From: Areca catechu
Taxonomy: Eukaryota; Streptophyta; Magnoliopsida; Arecales; Arecaceae
Assembly (NCBI GenBank): GCA_021397845.1
Contig: CM038044.1
Coordinates: 57,449,851-57,513,850, forward strand
Direction: 5' to 3'
DNA length: 64,000 nt
The notes below the pieces were generated by a model that was given only the letters and a program-made list of their open reading frames with translations, made no database searches and was not told the origin of the DNA. This document shows positions 9,763-20,725 of this stretch, piece by piece. Numbering within the stretch: position 1 is the first letter of the stretch; every line of letters starts with the position of its first letter. A program made the position numbers and the translations under genes.

Positions 9763-11680
9763 TGTTGGGATGAAACCCTGGTGGGCCCTTGATGCATGCA
9801 ATTTAAAACTTTTCTAAATTACATGATTCATAGCAGAAGTGGATAAAACAATTTAATCTAAGTATGTTAATCTAATTAACACTGGCCCTGTACAGATCGT
9901 TATGCATATAGAATAATACATGTATGAAATCAAGCATGCAAATTATGCGACTCATAGGACCATTCTATGAATCACAGAATAGGGTGCCGAAGACCATATC
10001 TTCGGACCCATAGGATAAGAGTACAAACCTTTTATGAGGTGACGATCACCATGAGGGGAGTACTCCAAGGAAGAGCACCGGCTCTATGAGCAGCATAGAC
10101 ATCCTGCCTCTACAGGTGTTCACATCGGGGTAAGGGGATTCTCCTCCTTCCTTTGAGGTGCTAGCCTATTTGGAATGATGTGGTTGTGGTGGACTCCTTC
10201 TTCAACAACTTGAAGATCCGGTTGCTGAACTAAAATGGGACAAAATACCCAAGAACCCTGCCCAGAACACTCTGTCCCAAACCTTTAACAGAAGATAAGT
10301 ACTCAGGAATCACAAAAACCAAACCTCACACTTTCTTTCTAAGAATGATATTTGATCTCACAATCTCTCAGAGGTTAAGGATGAATTCTAACCAACCAAA
10401 AATGGCAGAATCCTGACCTATGGCAAAAGAGAACAATTCCCAATCTTCTCTTTTCAGCTCACCCAAAAATAGGCCTTAAAACCAAGCCATGAAGGGGAGG
10501 TTAATAAGAGATTAATGGTGAGTTTTGGAGTCTCTTGGAATTCCTGCAGATTAGATGACCTTTTGGAGTTCAGCAACTGGCATGATTAAAACTCTATAAT
10601 GCGAAGCATTAATTCCAATAACGATTATAGAGATCAATGAAACATTTTCGATTTTCAACAGAGTTCGTCAAGTCAACTCACCTCGGGTCGACTCGAGTGG
10701 CAGTTTTACAACTCCTTGTCAAACAAGTCTAGAACGATTCTCAATCATTCCCAAGCCAATAAATCAAGAAGAAACCCCACGGTGTGTGACCCCATAGGTT
10801 CAAATACTAAACTGGTAGCACAGGAACATTTCCAGTACCAGCCAAAGTTGCTATCTAGCAATGACACCCGGCATCCGGATAGGTCGAAGGTTGCAGAATA
10901 ACAAGAACATATCAAACATGGAATACCACAAAATTTATTTCTTTGATCTCCTAATGCTTCAGATGGCTTAGGATTAAACTGCCCAACCCTAATCAATCCA
11001 TCTCAATATGTCTCAAACAAAGAATCCTTGTAACTCCTTACAAAGAATGCCCTGGCCAAGGTCTTTCTCAATTGAGGCATATTAAGCATTCAATCCAAAC
11101 CATTTGGAGAGATCAATCCTATCTTGATCTTACTACTACTACACAAGTACTTGACGTATCCAGCAACCTTCCATCATTGAATTAGAAATCTGGGTAGTCT
11201 AGCACCTAAGCATAGTGAGTTGCTTGCAAGCTGCCATAATGATCTCAAGTCAGAAAAATAATTCATGTCCACATTCTAATGCAAAACATTTCTTTGGCAG
11301 GAAGAGAATCTCGCATGGGAGTCACGCTCAATGAAGTGTCAAACACAATACCTGATATCATGCCAGCATCTCCATGCTACTTGGTTAAGAGGACAACCAA
11401 CAGACATGACATCAACGACCTACGCTCGATATACCATCATCCTGAAATAGCATATCCTTAAATCGTGAACCAGTTTATGAACTATACGATGCATCCTCTC
11501 TACATCACATACAAGGTAGCTCAAAGGACATCATCACACAAGAGTTCAATTAGGATGATGTCATATGATGAACAACCAGAATAAACTTTTTATTCAATTC
11601 AATAATTTATATACATATACATGAGTAGCTCAACTGTTTACAACCTAGATGATTGGCTTTAGGACATACAATTTCCAACA
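9763..11680 (-). mobile_element. 5' LTR, copia family C (copy C1)
   Basis: The 1918-bp LTR is bounded by TGTTGGGATG and TTTCCAACA. Two other copies are recognisable: 33713-36085 (same strand) and 42095-43051 (opposite strand, truncated). They share blocks such as 'gttgcttgcaagct', 'ccttccatca' and 'ccggataggtcgaag'. Its outer edge abuts a Ty3 integrase tail at 11681, so the copia element inserted into a Tat-type element. All reading frames inside are chance. Confidence 0.85.
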
Positions 11681-11883
11681 TGATGTTCTACCCAGGTGAC
11701 CTGGTCCTCAGGCGAGCAGAGGTGTCCCAGCTAGGTGAATGCGGCAAACTCTCTCCAAATTGGGAGGGTCCTTACAAGATGGTCGAGGCTCTATTGAATG
11801 GAGCCTACTACCTCGTTAGACTTGATGGTGCCAAATTCACACGAACGTGGAATGCCAGCAATCTAAGGATGTATTACCAATAA
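11681..11883 (+). pseudogene. Integrase C-terminal GPY/F module, Tat-type Ty3/gypsy (element 2)
   Basis: From the LTR edge the plus strand reads MFYPGDLVLRRAEVSQL, then GKLSPNWEGPYKMVEAL and GAYYLVRLDG, ending WNASNLRMYYQ at the TAA 11881-11883. This is the intact 3' end of a Ty3/gypsy pol; the rest is cut off by the inserted copia LTR at 11680. It is closer to the consensus than the corresponding part of element 1 and has no internal stop. Confidence 0.85.
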
Positions 11884-11994
11884 TATAAGACTTTCTCTTA
11901 ATAATTAAAGTTTCTTTTTAGTACAACACTGTCTTCCACCTATATAGGAACTCACTTACCCTACTCCATGTCCAGCGAACAAATTCAAGAAACT
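11884..11994. other. Short spacer after element 2 pol
   Basis: No feature seen; it leads from the pol stop codon into the tandem array. Confidence 0.4.
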
Positions 11995-12320
11995 TACAAA
12001 GCCCCACACTCAAAGCTAGTTAACTTACGAAGCCCTGTACTCAAAGTCAGGAAACTTACGAAGTCTCATACTCAAAGTCAGGAAACTTACGAAGCCTCGC
12101 ACTCAAAGCCGAGAAACTTATGAAGCCCCGCACTCAAAGCCAGGAAACTTACGAAGTCCCGCACTCAAAGCTGGGAAACTTGTGAAGCCCTGAACTCAAA
12201 GCCAAAAAATTTATGAAGCCCCGCACTCAAAAGCTAGGAAACTTATGGGGCTAAACTTACAAAGCCCCGCACTCAAAAGTCAAAAAACTTACAATGCCCC
12301 GCACTCAAAGTTGAAAGATT
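11995..12320. repeat. 31-bp tandem repeat array, element 2
   Basis: The unit GAAACTTACGAAGCCC + CGCACTCAAAGCCAG (31 bp) repeats about ten times with substitutions and a few 1-bp indels. It lies directly after the pol stop and before the antisense gene. Confidence 0.85.
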
Positions 12321-12343
12321 CTTGAAGCCCAACACTTAATTGC

Positions 12344-12575
12344 CTTGCTCACAGTCCGAGATGTCAGCTAGGAAACCCCTGAAATCCCACCATCTATCGC
12401 TTGACTCACAGTTTGGCAAATCAAGTTTTCAAGACTCCAGAAGCTTGGCACTCAACTGCCTTACTCACAGTCTGGAGATGTAAGCTAGGAAGCCCCTGAA
12501 ATCTCGATATCTACCACTTGACTCATAGTTTGACAAATCAAGCCAGGCAACTCCAAAAGCCCTGCACTCAAGTTC
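12344..12575. repeat. 116-bp direct repeat, two units, element 2
   Basis: Units begin at 12344 (CTTGCTCACAGTC) and 12460 (CTTACTCACAGTC), each containing GAAATC, CTTGACTCA and AAATCAAG at matching positions. It continues the tandem region of element 2 with a different unit. Confidence 0.75.
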
Positions 12576-13089
12576 GTGTGACCTCAAGATCAGCAGAACA
12601 GAAGCAGAGTGTTCTTAGAGTCCTTCATGTTGGTCCCAAGACACTAGAGTTAACCCAGAATGGCCAAGCCTTGGGGAGATCCCATATACGCTGACCATGG
12701 AGCCTATCTTCCTATCATGTAGAGGGGTAAAGAAGCTAAAGGAAGAAGAGAGTAAGACAAAGTTCATCAGCTGAGTGGGACTAGATCTTCATTATAGAAG
12801 TAAGTCCTTCACAACCTTTGGTGGATTCCTTTGAAATTCCTTAAATCAAAAAAAAGGGTGGGGGGGTTGAAAGAGAGAGAATAGAAGATAAGATGAGAAG
12901 GATAGAAGACACATCAGTTGAAAAGAAATTGTGTTTATTTATCAAAGTATTTCTTACATCAATCAAGGCTCCTGACATGCCGGGAAGCCATTCAATGAAC
13001 TTGAACACAAAGTAAAAGAAAAAAGAAGAGAGCACTCAGTGATTGAAGAAAATAATGTTTTCATTGATTGAAAATCTTCTACATCTTAT
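12576..13089 (-). other. Downstream flank of accessory copy 4
   Basis: No gene. On the minus strand AATAAACAC lies at about 12928-12936 and AATGAAAAC near 13056-13064, both possible polyadenylation signals for copy 4. The segment near 12920-12990 (including GGCTCCTGACATGCCGGGAAGCC, an imperfect hairpin at 12967-12989) looks like a diverged duplicate of 13040-13117. Confidence 0.45.
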
Positions 13090-13117
13090 GAAGACTCCCG
13101 ATAGGTCGGGAGTCTTC
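13090..13117 (-). terminator. Perfect 12-bp hairpin after accessory copy 4
   Basis: GAAGACTCCCGA (13090-13101) is the exact inverted complement of TCGGGAGTCTTC (13106-13117) around the loop TAGG. It lies about 220 bp past the last recognisable stop of copy 4. No T-run follows, so a bacterial-type terminator is not meant; an RNA 3'-UTR structure is the inference. Confidence 0.6.
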
Positions 13118-13866
13118 CAAAATTCTAGTTACAAGAAGAAAAAAAAATCTAAGTTTTACTCACCGGCTCCTTTCCCTGCTGACAAGTGACTCCTTCTAAT
13201 GGAGGGGCATCCTGGGCGGCAACGGCTCCAACTTCAACCCCCACTCCAGACTCCAGCTTTGGCTCCAGCACCACCTCAGCGACAAGACCTCTAGGCACCC
13301 CGAGGATCGATAGTTCGAGCTAGATTTCTCTAGCCCCTTCAGTCCAAAGAGGCGGACAGCCTTACCTTAGAAGTCATTGAACCCCAGTGGTAGGAGTCCA
13401 ACACTGCCTCAGCGACCTCATCCTTCAAGGCTTCAGATGCCTTGAATCTGGGGATGGCCTCGACGGCTTCCTTCTTCGCCACCTCCATCAGTGCAATGGC
13501 CACTATGGCCTTCTCCAAGGCTACCACGGTCCGAGCAGCTTCCTCCTCGAGTAGCACCTAGAGGGTCTATGCCCTTCCCTCCAGGCGGGCTACCTCCATC
13601 GTAGAGGCAACCGACTTTTTGGCCTAGTGGAGGCTCTCCCCCTTCTCTTCCTTTAGGGCCACTTCAAACTCGGTGGATTTCTTCTCCAACCCTATCGCCC
13701 TTGCCTCAAAGCTAGCCAACTTGTCCTGGAGGGCCTTCACCTAGCCCTCTAGTTCTTGAGCCCGTGCAACCTGAGTCCAGGCTTCATACCTCTCCTTATG
13801 GTGATGGAAGTCATGCTTCATCAGCCCTAGGCAGGAATCCTGGAAGAGTTGAACGTCGGTGACCAC

Positions 13867-13943
13867 CTGCACAGAGAACATTAGTCAACACCTTCATATA
13901 TAGGTAGGAGGAAAGAATGAAATAGTTAAGGAGATGACTTACT
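13867..13943 (-). other. Predicted 77-bp intron 2 in accessory copy 4
   Basis: The minus strand has CATTTCA|GTAAGTC at 13943 and TCTCTGTGCAG at 13867. GTAAGT is a consensus plant donor. Position relative to the coiled coil equals the introns of copies 2, 3 and 5. Confidence 0.75.
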
Positions 13944-14528
13944 GAAATGAGTTAGGGGAACACCTCGATGAAGATGTCCACCAGTTGGCGACTGCTCTTA
14001 TCCTTGCGGTTTAGTGGCTAGATGAGGGTGTTCAGAATTTCTTCCACCAGCTTCCCGTCCTGTGTCAACCTCACATCCTGGGGTAAATAGATTGACACCT
14101 TTTTTCCCAGATATGGTGTCATGGATTGCTTCGAGGGTTCCGGAGTGGTCACTAGCAAAGGTGCGGTGGCGATTGGCTGGTCGCTGGTGGCTCTACCTCT
14201 AAGCGATGGGGCTGGTCTCTTCATGAATGTGTCTCCCACCACTTCCACCACTTTCGATTGCGATGGAGCTTCAATACGTGGAGGGGCTGCTAGGGTTGAC
14301 GGTGCAGCCCCCTTCATGGTTCGGGCCTAGCTCTTGGGCCTGTGGGCTGGATGCGGGACCCCTGGCCTAGGGGTAGCCGATGTGGCAGCAAAACCCCTCC
14401 TCCCGAGATCCTTGCTAGGCCTCCGTACCAACTCCTCTCGGGCTTTCTTTGCAGGCTCCCCTTTGGGCCCTACGGAGGTGGCCCTCTTTTGGACATGCAG
14501 AGGAGCTCACTCATGGTAAACTTCATCC

Positions 14529-14610
14529 CTACAAGATAAGGGAATCTGGTTAGTCCTCAGTTGTAGCCTGGTTAACATAAGAGAAAAGGAAGCCTGGCAG
14601 CAAGCCTTAC
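14529..14610 (-). other. Predicted 82-bp intron 1 in accessory copy 4
   Basis: The minus strand has CTCAGG|GTAAGG at 14610 and TTATCTTGTAG at 14529, directly before GGATGAAGTTTACC. Copies 3 and 5 have an acceptor at the same distance from their ATGAAG. Confidence 0.75.
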
Positions 14611-15350
14611 CCTGAGTTTGGGCCTAGTTGACCCTGACATCGACAAGGTTCCACTTGGATAACAGGTCTTGGAGAGGTGGGACCTCAGAAGTGACGAGCA
14701 GGTCTACACCTCCTTGTCGGCCGGCTCGATTATAGACTGCCGATTGGGGGAGTGGTCTGGATCACTCCAAACCTAGTCCACCCCCTCAACCAAGGTGAAC
14801 ATGAACTTTCTCTTCCACCCCTTGATGGAAGAGGGCAGGTCAAGCTTGATGGCTCATGGGCGGGGGGCCATGAACCACCACCCATTGTCAACAAGATGGC
14901 GCTTCAGGGTGAACAAAACCCTAAAGAGAGAGAAACGGGCAACAATCCCATGGAAGTGACAAAGCAAAATGAAGTAAAAGATGGTCCTGATAGCATTGAA
15001 AGCAAGTTGGGCCAGGACCAAACGATAATTGCTCAGAAAAGAGAGAAAGAAGGGGTGAAAAGGAAGACGGAGGCCCTCGAAGAAGAAATTTTTATGCAAG
15101 GTGATCTGGCTCGGGCCATCAAAAGTGACCCATTCCTCCGATCGAGGGACTGAGAGCTGGATGGAATCAAGGATCCCATACACCCTCCAAACATGGAGGA
15201 GGTCTTCACCAGTCATCACTAGCAGGACTGCCCGACTCCTTGATGAGAGGAGAAGGAGAAGGAGAAGGGGGAGGAGCCGTAGGGGGTCCAGTGACAATCC
15301 CCGTCCGGTGGGGACCCTTGTGGGTCACTATAGGGACATCCTCCTCCTCG

Positions 15351-15950
15351 CTATTTGAGGAAGGAGTGAAAGTTAAAAAGGCATAGTAGGCAGATAGACT
15401 ATATTTTAAAACTATTTTAAAGTACAGCATAGTGGAAGACTTGGTAGATCGATCAAGTCGATCTACCAATCTGTCAGTAAAAGGATTCAACATAATAAAA
15501 GTGCATGTAGAGATATTAAGAGGAAAGAAAAGGAAAGGGTACGTTACCTTTAAATTTTGGATGCAGGTGATGAATAGCCGCTGAGCCACACAAATGTCTT
15601 GCCTTTATAGGTAGTTCACACCAGGGCTCGATCCCAATCAACTCCCTTAGAGTGCTAGCTCTTTAGGATCCTTGAGGCTTATCTTTTCCTTCCTTGGACC
15701 TGCAAGACTTTCTTGAAGTCGCCGAAAAATCTAATTGGGGAACAATGGGAAGAAGTAGAAGTGAAACCCTTCCCAACTAACTCTTTCTTCCCAAACCCTA
15801 GCTTGATTGCTAGGTAGGCTCACACCCAAAATCCAAATCCTCTCAAACCCCACTCTAAGGATACCTTCCCTCCCTCTCTTAGAAAAGCCTAGCAAAAGTC
15901 AACCTCAACTAACTCTGCTGCCCCTACAAAGACACCTATTTATAGTAGCA
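15351..15950 (-). promoter_or_regulatory. Promoter and 5' region of accessory copy 4
   Basis: The minus strand has TATAAATAGG at 15935-15944, a strong TATA box pointing at copy 4. A possible first intron runs from AAAG|GTAACG (15547) to CCTCAAATAG (15351), 197 bp, joining a short leader peptide frame to the EEEDVPIVTHKG exon; this is less certain than the two later introns. The promoter faces against the element's own transcription. Confidence 0.55.
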
Positions 15951-16049
15951 TCAAAGAGGGAGAGAGATATAGAAGGAGTGATCAGGGGAGAGGGTTAAGG
16001 GTTGAACCAAATTAGCTCTAGGTTTATATGGGAAAAATTCTTCATTCCA

Positions 16050-17954
16050 AATAATGCATTCCATAAAAAACCTTAGAGCCATTTCAGCCAAGATTTGAAT
16101 TAAAATTAGTAATATTATATATAAACTTTAATTATTATACTATATTATATAATAAAATATAAAACTATATAGTATATTTTATAAGATTATAATATTAATA
16201 TGATATAACATTTTATATTTTATATTTTATCATATAAAATATATTATATTATATCATATTTAATATAATATAATATATATTTAAATTTTATATTTATATA
16301 GAATATATATATATTATATTAAATTTAATAATATAATACATATATATTTAATATATTTTTAGTATATTTAATAATTAATATATAAATTTTTTATTTATTT
16401 GGTATAAAAAATATTTTTTAAATTTTTTTAATTTTAATATAAAAATATTAAATATTTTTTATTTTTTATATTTCATTTTATTAAAAATTAAAAATTAAAT
16501 TTTTAATAAATAAATTAAATATAAAATTATATTTTAATAAATAAAATATAGATTTAATTTTGGAATATTTTAGGAATTTAATTTTATATCATGAAACATT
16601 ACTTGCATGTATCAACATAAAAATCTACATCACCTATAATCTATATTGCCAGCAATCCATATTACGGTAATCCATATTATCTTTTAGGTTATATTTGATA
16701 GCAGGTAATCTATCCAAATTACTAGTAATTTAATAGGACCCTATCATATTGCTATATTCGATATATTTTTCTGGATGGCAATCTATTCTGTTTAGTAATC
16801 TAGATTACCTCTTAGGATATAATCTGGATTATCTCTAGGAGGGGTAGTAATCCAGATTACTACCTCTTTGATAATCTTTTGGATAATATTCCATTTCCCT
16901 TCTCCATTCCTCTTATATTCTAAAATAATATAAAATATAATATAATATAATCAATATAATTATATTATATTATTATAGTATAATATATAATAATATTATA
17001 CAAACAAATAGAAACTATATAATATTATATAGTCTATAATATAATATAATATAAATATCCTTTATTAATATTATAAAATGTAATATATTATATTATATTA
17101 TAAATATGAAAATTATAAAAAATATTTTAATATTATATTATATTATTATTTAATAATAATATAAATTAATATAATATTAAATTATAGTATATACTATAAT
17201 ATTATACTATATTATATTAATATATTTTATTTTATTTTGTAATATATAATATAATTATAATATTATAATATTAATATAACTAACATAATTAAATTATAAA
17301 TTATATTTTATAATTTAAAATATATTATATTATATTTAAAATAATATAATAATAATATGATATAATAACATTATGGTATGTAATATAATATTAACTATAC
17401 TATATTAATATATTTTATTTTATTTTATAATATTAAAAAGTATTAAATTATATAATATATTTTAGAATATTATAATATTATAAAAAATATAAATTATTTT
17501 ATTATAATAATATAATATAATTTAATAATATCATGGTATTTATTATAATATTATAATATATTATATTAATATATTTTATTTTATTTTGTTTTATATAATA
17601 TAATTATAATATTATAATATTAATATAAAATAATATAATATAAATTATATGTTTTATTTTCTAATATAAAATATATTATAATATATTTAAAATAATAAAA
17701 CATATTAAATATATTTTAGTATATTTATATTAAATATATTTATATATATATAAGAATATTACATTAAATTTAATAATGTAACATATAAATGTAATATGTT
17801 ATTTAATATGTTTAAATAATATATTAAATATATTATCTTTTTGATATATAGATTTTATATTAAATTTATTTAGCATTAAAAATAATTTTTAATTTTTAAT
17901 TTTAATATAAACTATAAAATATTTTAGATTTAGTATATTTTATAATATAAAATA
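16050..17954. repeat. Extreme AT-rich low-complexity DNA, left part
   Basis: Nearly pure A/T with TATAATA and TTAAAT runs over 1.9 kb. It includes a less AT-rich island (16610-16900) with repeated dyads such as AATCCAGATTA and GTAATCTAGATTAC. A similar island lies at 19540-19780. No coding region. Continues after the solo LTR. Confidence 0.9.
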
Positions 17955-19474
17955 TGTTGCCCAGGTGGCTTACCCAAAAGGGAGGGTGAATTGGGTATTT
18001 AAAATTTTTGACAAGTATGTGCTCCTTTTAAAATAACTTAAGCAGTGAGTGATGTGAACTAAGCAAGAGATGCAGAAGCAATTGAAGAGCACAATCACAC
18101 AAGCACAAACACAAGCAAATTTAGAGTGATTCGGAGCAACCTCACTCCTACGTCCACTATCCAATATACCACTTGGAATTTTTACTATATTCACCATCGG
18201 AATATAGCCAGATTATTTTCATGGGCTCACAATCCAAAACCCCAACTTGGTTTTAAACCAGGATCACCAAAAATCCAATACACTGTTAATTTTCACGGGT
18301 TTACTAACAACCCACTCTTGGTTTTCAAAGGCTCACCAAAAATATAAACAAATCCAAGTTATAGCCCTTGCTATACTTGAAACAACTCAAATAAAGAGTT
18401 TAAAAAATAGAGCAACTCTATGACAAACCGAACGTTGTCAAGTGGTTGTAGTTGTAGCTCTTAAGAAGCCCTCTTGATTGCTTTTTGAATGCTCTTCAAG
18501 GCTTCTTATCTTCCTCAGTAAATATCTCAAGAATCTGATAAGAGTTGGTGAAGTCTTAAGTGCTTGCTTGAAGGCTCTCTTGAGTACTCTCACAAATGTT
18601 CATTAAAAGCTCATTAACTTCTTCAAAAGATGTTCAAATCCCTTATAAATGGTCCCTTTAACTGATTTCAAGTCAATATAGTCGTTGTAGAATGTTAGGA
18701 TTTGAAATATGATCATTAGAGCACTTTTTGGATTCAAAAAAGTAGTTCTGGAACTAGTCGTTATGCACTTAGAACAAGTGCTCGAGTCGGCTCAGATGCT
18801 TCGAGTTGGCTCAGTTCCTCAGAACTTCTGAAAGTGAACTCTGGTTGAGTCGGCTCTTCTTCAATGAGTTGACTCGCTTGGCTGAACTTCTCAGAACTAA
18901 TTTTTCTCATTATGGAGGAGTCGGCTCGTGAACTATCGAGTCAGCTCGGTTGTCTGACTGCAAGTTTGAGTCGACTCGGATATCAGCCGAGTTGGCTCAC
19001 CTGTCTGACTGAGAAAATGAAGCTCTAGACGAGTCGGTCTTCATTCTTCGAGTCAGCTCGGATGTCTGCATGCCAGAAATCCTAGTGTCATGCCATACTT
19101 TGAGTCGGCTCTTCTGCTTTGAGTCGGCTCGAGTGACTTTTGCCAAAAACCTTCCGAACTTCTCCAGATTGCTTCTGAAAGCTTTCAACCAACTTTAAAG
19201 CCTTCCAAACTCCTTTAAAACCTATTCTAAGAAATTTAAACTAGAAAAATACATTGAATTGGCCCATTTTCATGAATACATAGGTAATTTTTCTTTGGGC
19301 TCTTGATTACATGATACTTATTTGAAAATAAACTTAACTTATACCAGAATTACAGGTAGAGTGTTTGTACATTAAAATCATCCTATAAAAACTTGTAAAA
19401 CACTTGAGAATGGTTAGTAATCAAATGCATGCTCCAATATTTTGTTATCATCAAATTCATTCCAGGGGTCAACA
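17955..19474 (-). mobile_element. Solo LTR of the SIRE-like family, with TSD AAATA
   Basis: The 1520-bp TGTTGCCC...GTCAACA segment is a full-length relative of the LTR at 6540-8117 (same ends, same internal order). It is flanked by AAATA at 17950-17954 and 19475-19479 and has no PBS next to it (AT-rich DNA on both sides). This is the expected product of recombination between the two LTRs of one element. Confidence 0.92.
18780..19140. repeat. GAGTCGGCTC palindrome array in the solo LTR
   Basis: Repeated GAGTCGGCTC, GAGTCAGCTC and GAGTCGACTC motifs, colinear with those at 7360-7790. Several have decayed (GAGTTGGCTC). Confidence 0.7.
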
Positions 19475-20725
19475 AAATATTTAAGAATTCTATTTTTATA
19501 AATAAAATATAGATTTAATTTAGGAGAAATCTTTTAAAAATTTGATTTTGCTTTATGCAAATTACTTGCAAGTACCTAAAATAATAATCCATATTAGTTG
19601 TAATCTATATTATCGGTAATCCACATCATTGGTATTCCACATTACCTTTGAGGATTGCCTGGCAATGCATCAAATGCAACCATTGCCTGGCAATGCACCA
19701 AATGTAACCTAGGAGATGTGGTAATCCAAATACTTCCAAGTAATCTAGATTACCAAATTACCCACCCCTTCTTCCTTCCCCTTCCCTTCAATATAATATA
19801 ATATAATATAATATAAATATAATATATTATTTTATATATTATAATATATATTTTATATATTATATTATATTATATATAAATTTAATATATTATTTAATAT
19901 ATTTAAGTAATATATTAAATATATCATCTATTTAATATATAATAATATTTTATTTATAATATTATAATATATTTTATATAATATAATATATAATTAAATT
20001 TTGTTCTTACATATAATATAAATATATTATGTTAAATTTAATAATGTAATTTATAAATTTATTATATCTGAATAATATATCAAATAATATAAATATTATA
20101 TTATTACTATAATAATATTCTATTTGTAATATTATGTAGTTAATAATGTATTATAGAATATTATTATATATTATATTATAATAATATAGTATAATATATA
20201 AATATATTTTATATTAAATTTATATATTATATATTAAATTTATGTCTTACATATTATATATTAAATATATTAAATTTATATGTTATATTATAATATTTAA
20301 CAAACTATATTTATAATATATATATAAATATATAATATAAATATATATTATATCATGTAGAATATATGTAAATATATTTAATAAATTATACCACATTATA
20401 TTAACTATATTATACTATATTAAATATAATATAATATAGTGTATGTTACATTTTAAATGTAATATATAATTTAAATTATATTACATTATATTTTTATATA
20501 ATATATGTATTATATTATTATATTTTCTAATATTACAAATAAAATAAAATAAAATAAAATAAAATATATTAATGTAATTTAAAATAATATCATATTATGT
20601 ACTATAATATTATATTACATTATTTTCTGTAGTATTATTTTATAAAATATAGTATTATGTAATATATTATATAGAATAATAATATTATATTTTATAATAT
20701 AAAATATATTATATTATATTTTCAA
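19475..20725. repeat. Extreme AT-rich low-complexity DNA, right part
   Basis: Continues the stretch ending at 17954. It includes (TATAA)n-like runs near 19790-19830 and an AAAATAAAATAAAAT run near 20540. The island at 19540-19780 has AATCCATATTA-type dyads and ends GTAATCTAGATTACC, similar to 16610-16900. No gene. Confidence 0.9.
19654..19709. repeat. 28-bp tandem duplication
   Basis: ATTGCCTGGCAATGCA begins at 19654 and again at 19682. The two units differ at two sites. Each begins with the dyad ATTGCCTGGCAAT. Confidence 0.8.

Larger units (their letters stand above)
13339..15350 (-). pseudogene. Accessory gene copy 4: gypsy-type transposon domain plus coiled coil (antisense to element 2)
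   Basis: Minus-strand parts in order: a proline-rich start (GPPTAPPPSPSPSP, near 15270); a ~200-residue domain with FEGLRLPFHPFFLSFLSNY and LAFNAIRTIFYFILLCHFHG, matching copy 5 and resembling the plant 'putative gypsy-type transposon' Pfam family (Transposase_28); intron 1 (14529-14610); MKFTMSELL; a Pro/Ser-rich linker; intron 2 (13867-13943); and a coiled coil ending in LKDEVAEAVLDSYHWG. Stops include several TAGs (AQELEG*, near 13750, and SLH*AKK, near 13630). Biochemical function unknown. Location between pol and the lost 3' LTR, on the opposite strand, equals copy 5. Confidence 0.8.

Noticed and set aside
11995..12320. CRISPR-like array of ~31-bp repeats
   Set aside because: Units are contiguous without spacers and the DNA is plant nuclear; it is a tandem repeat in a retrotransposon.
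13090..13117. Bacterial rho-independent terminator
   Set aside because: No T-run follows and the context is eukaryotic; listed only as an RNA hairpin.
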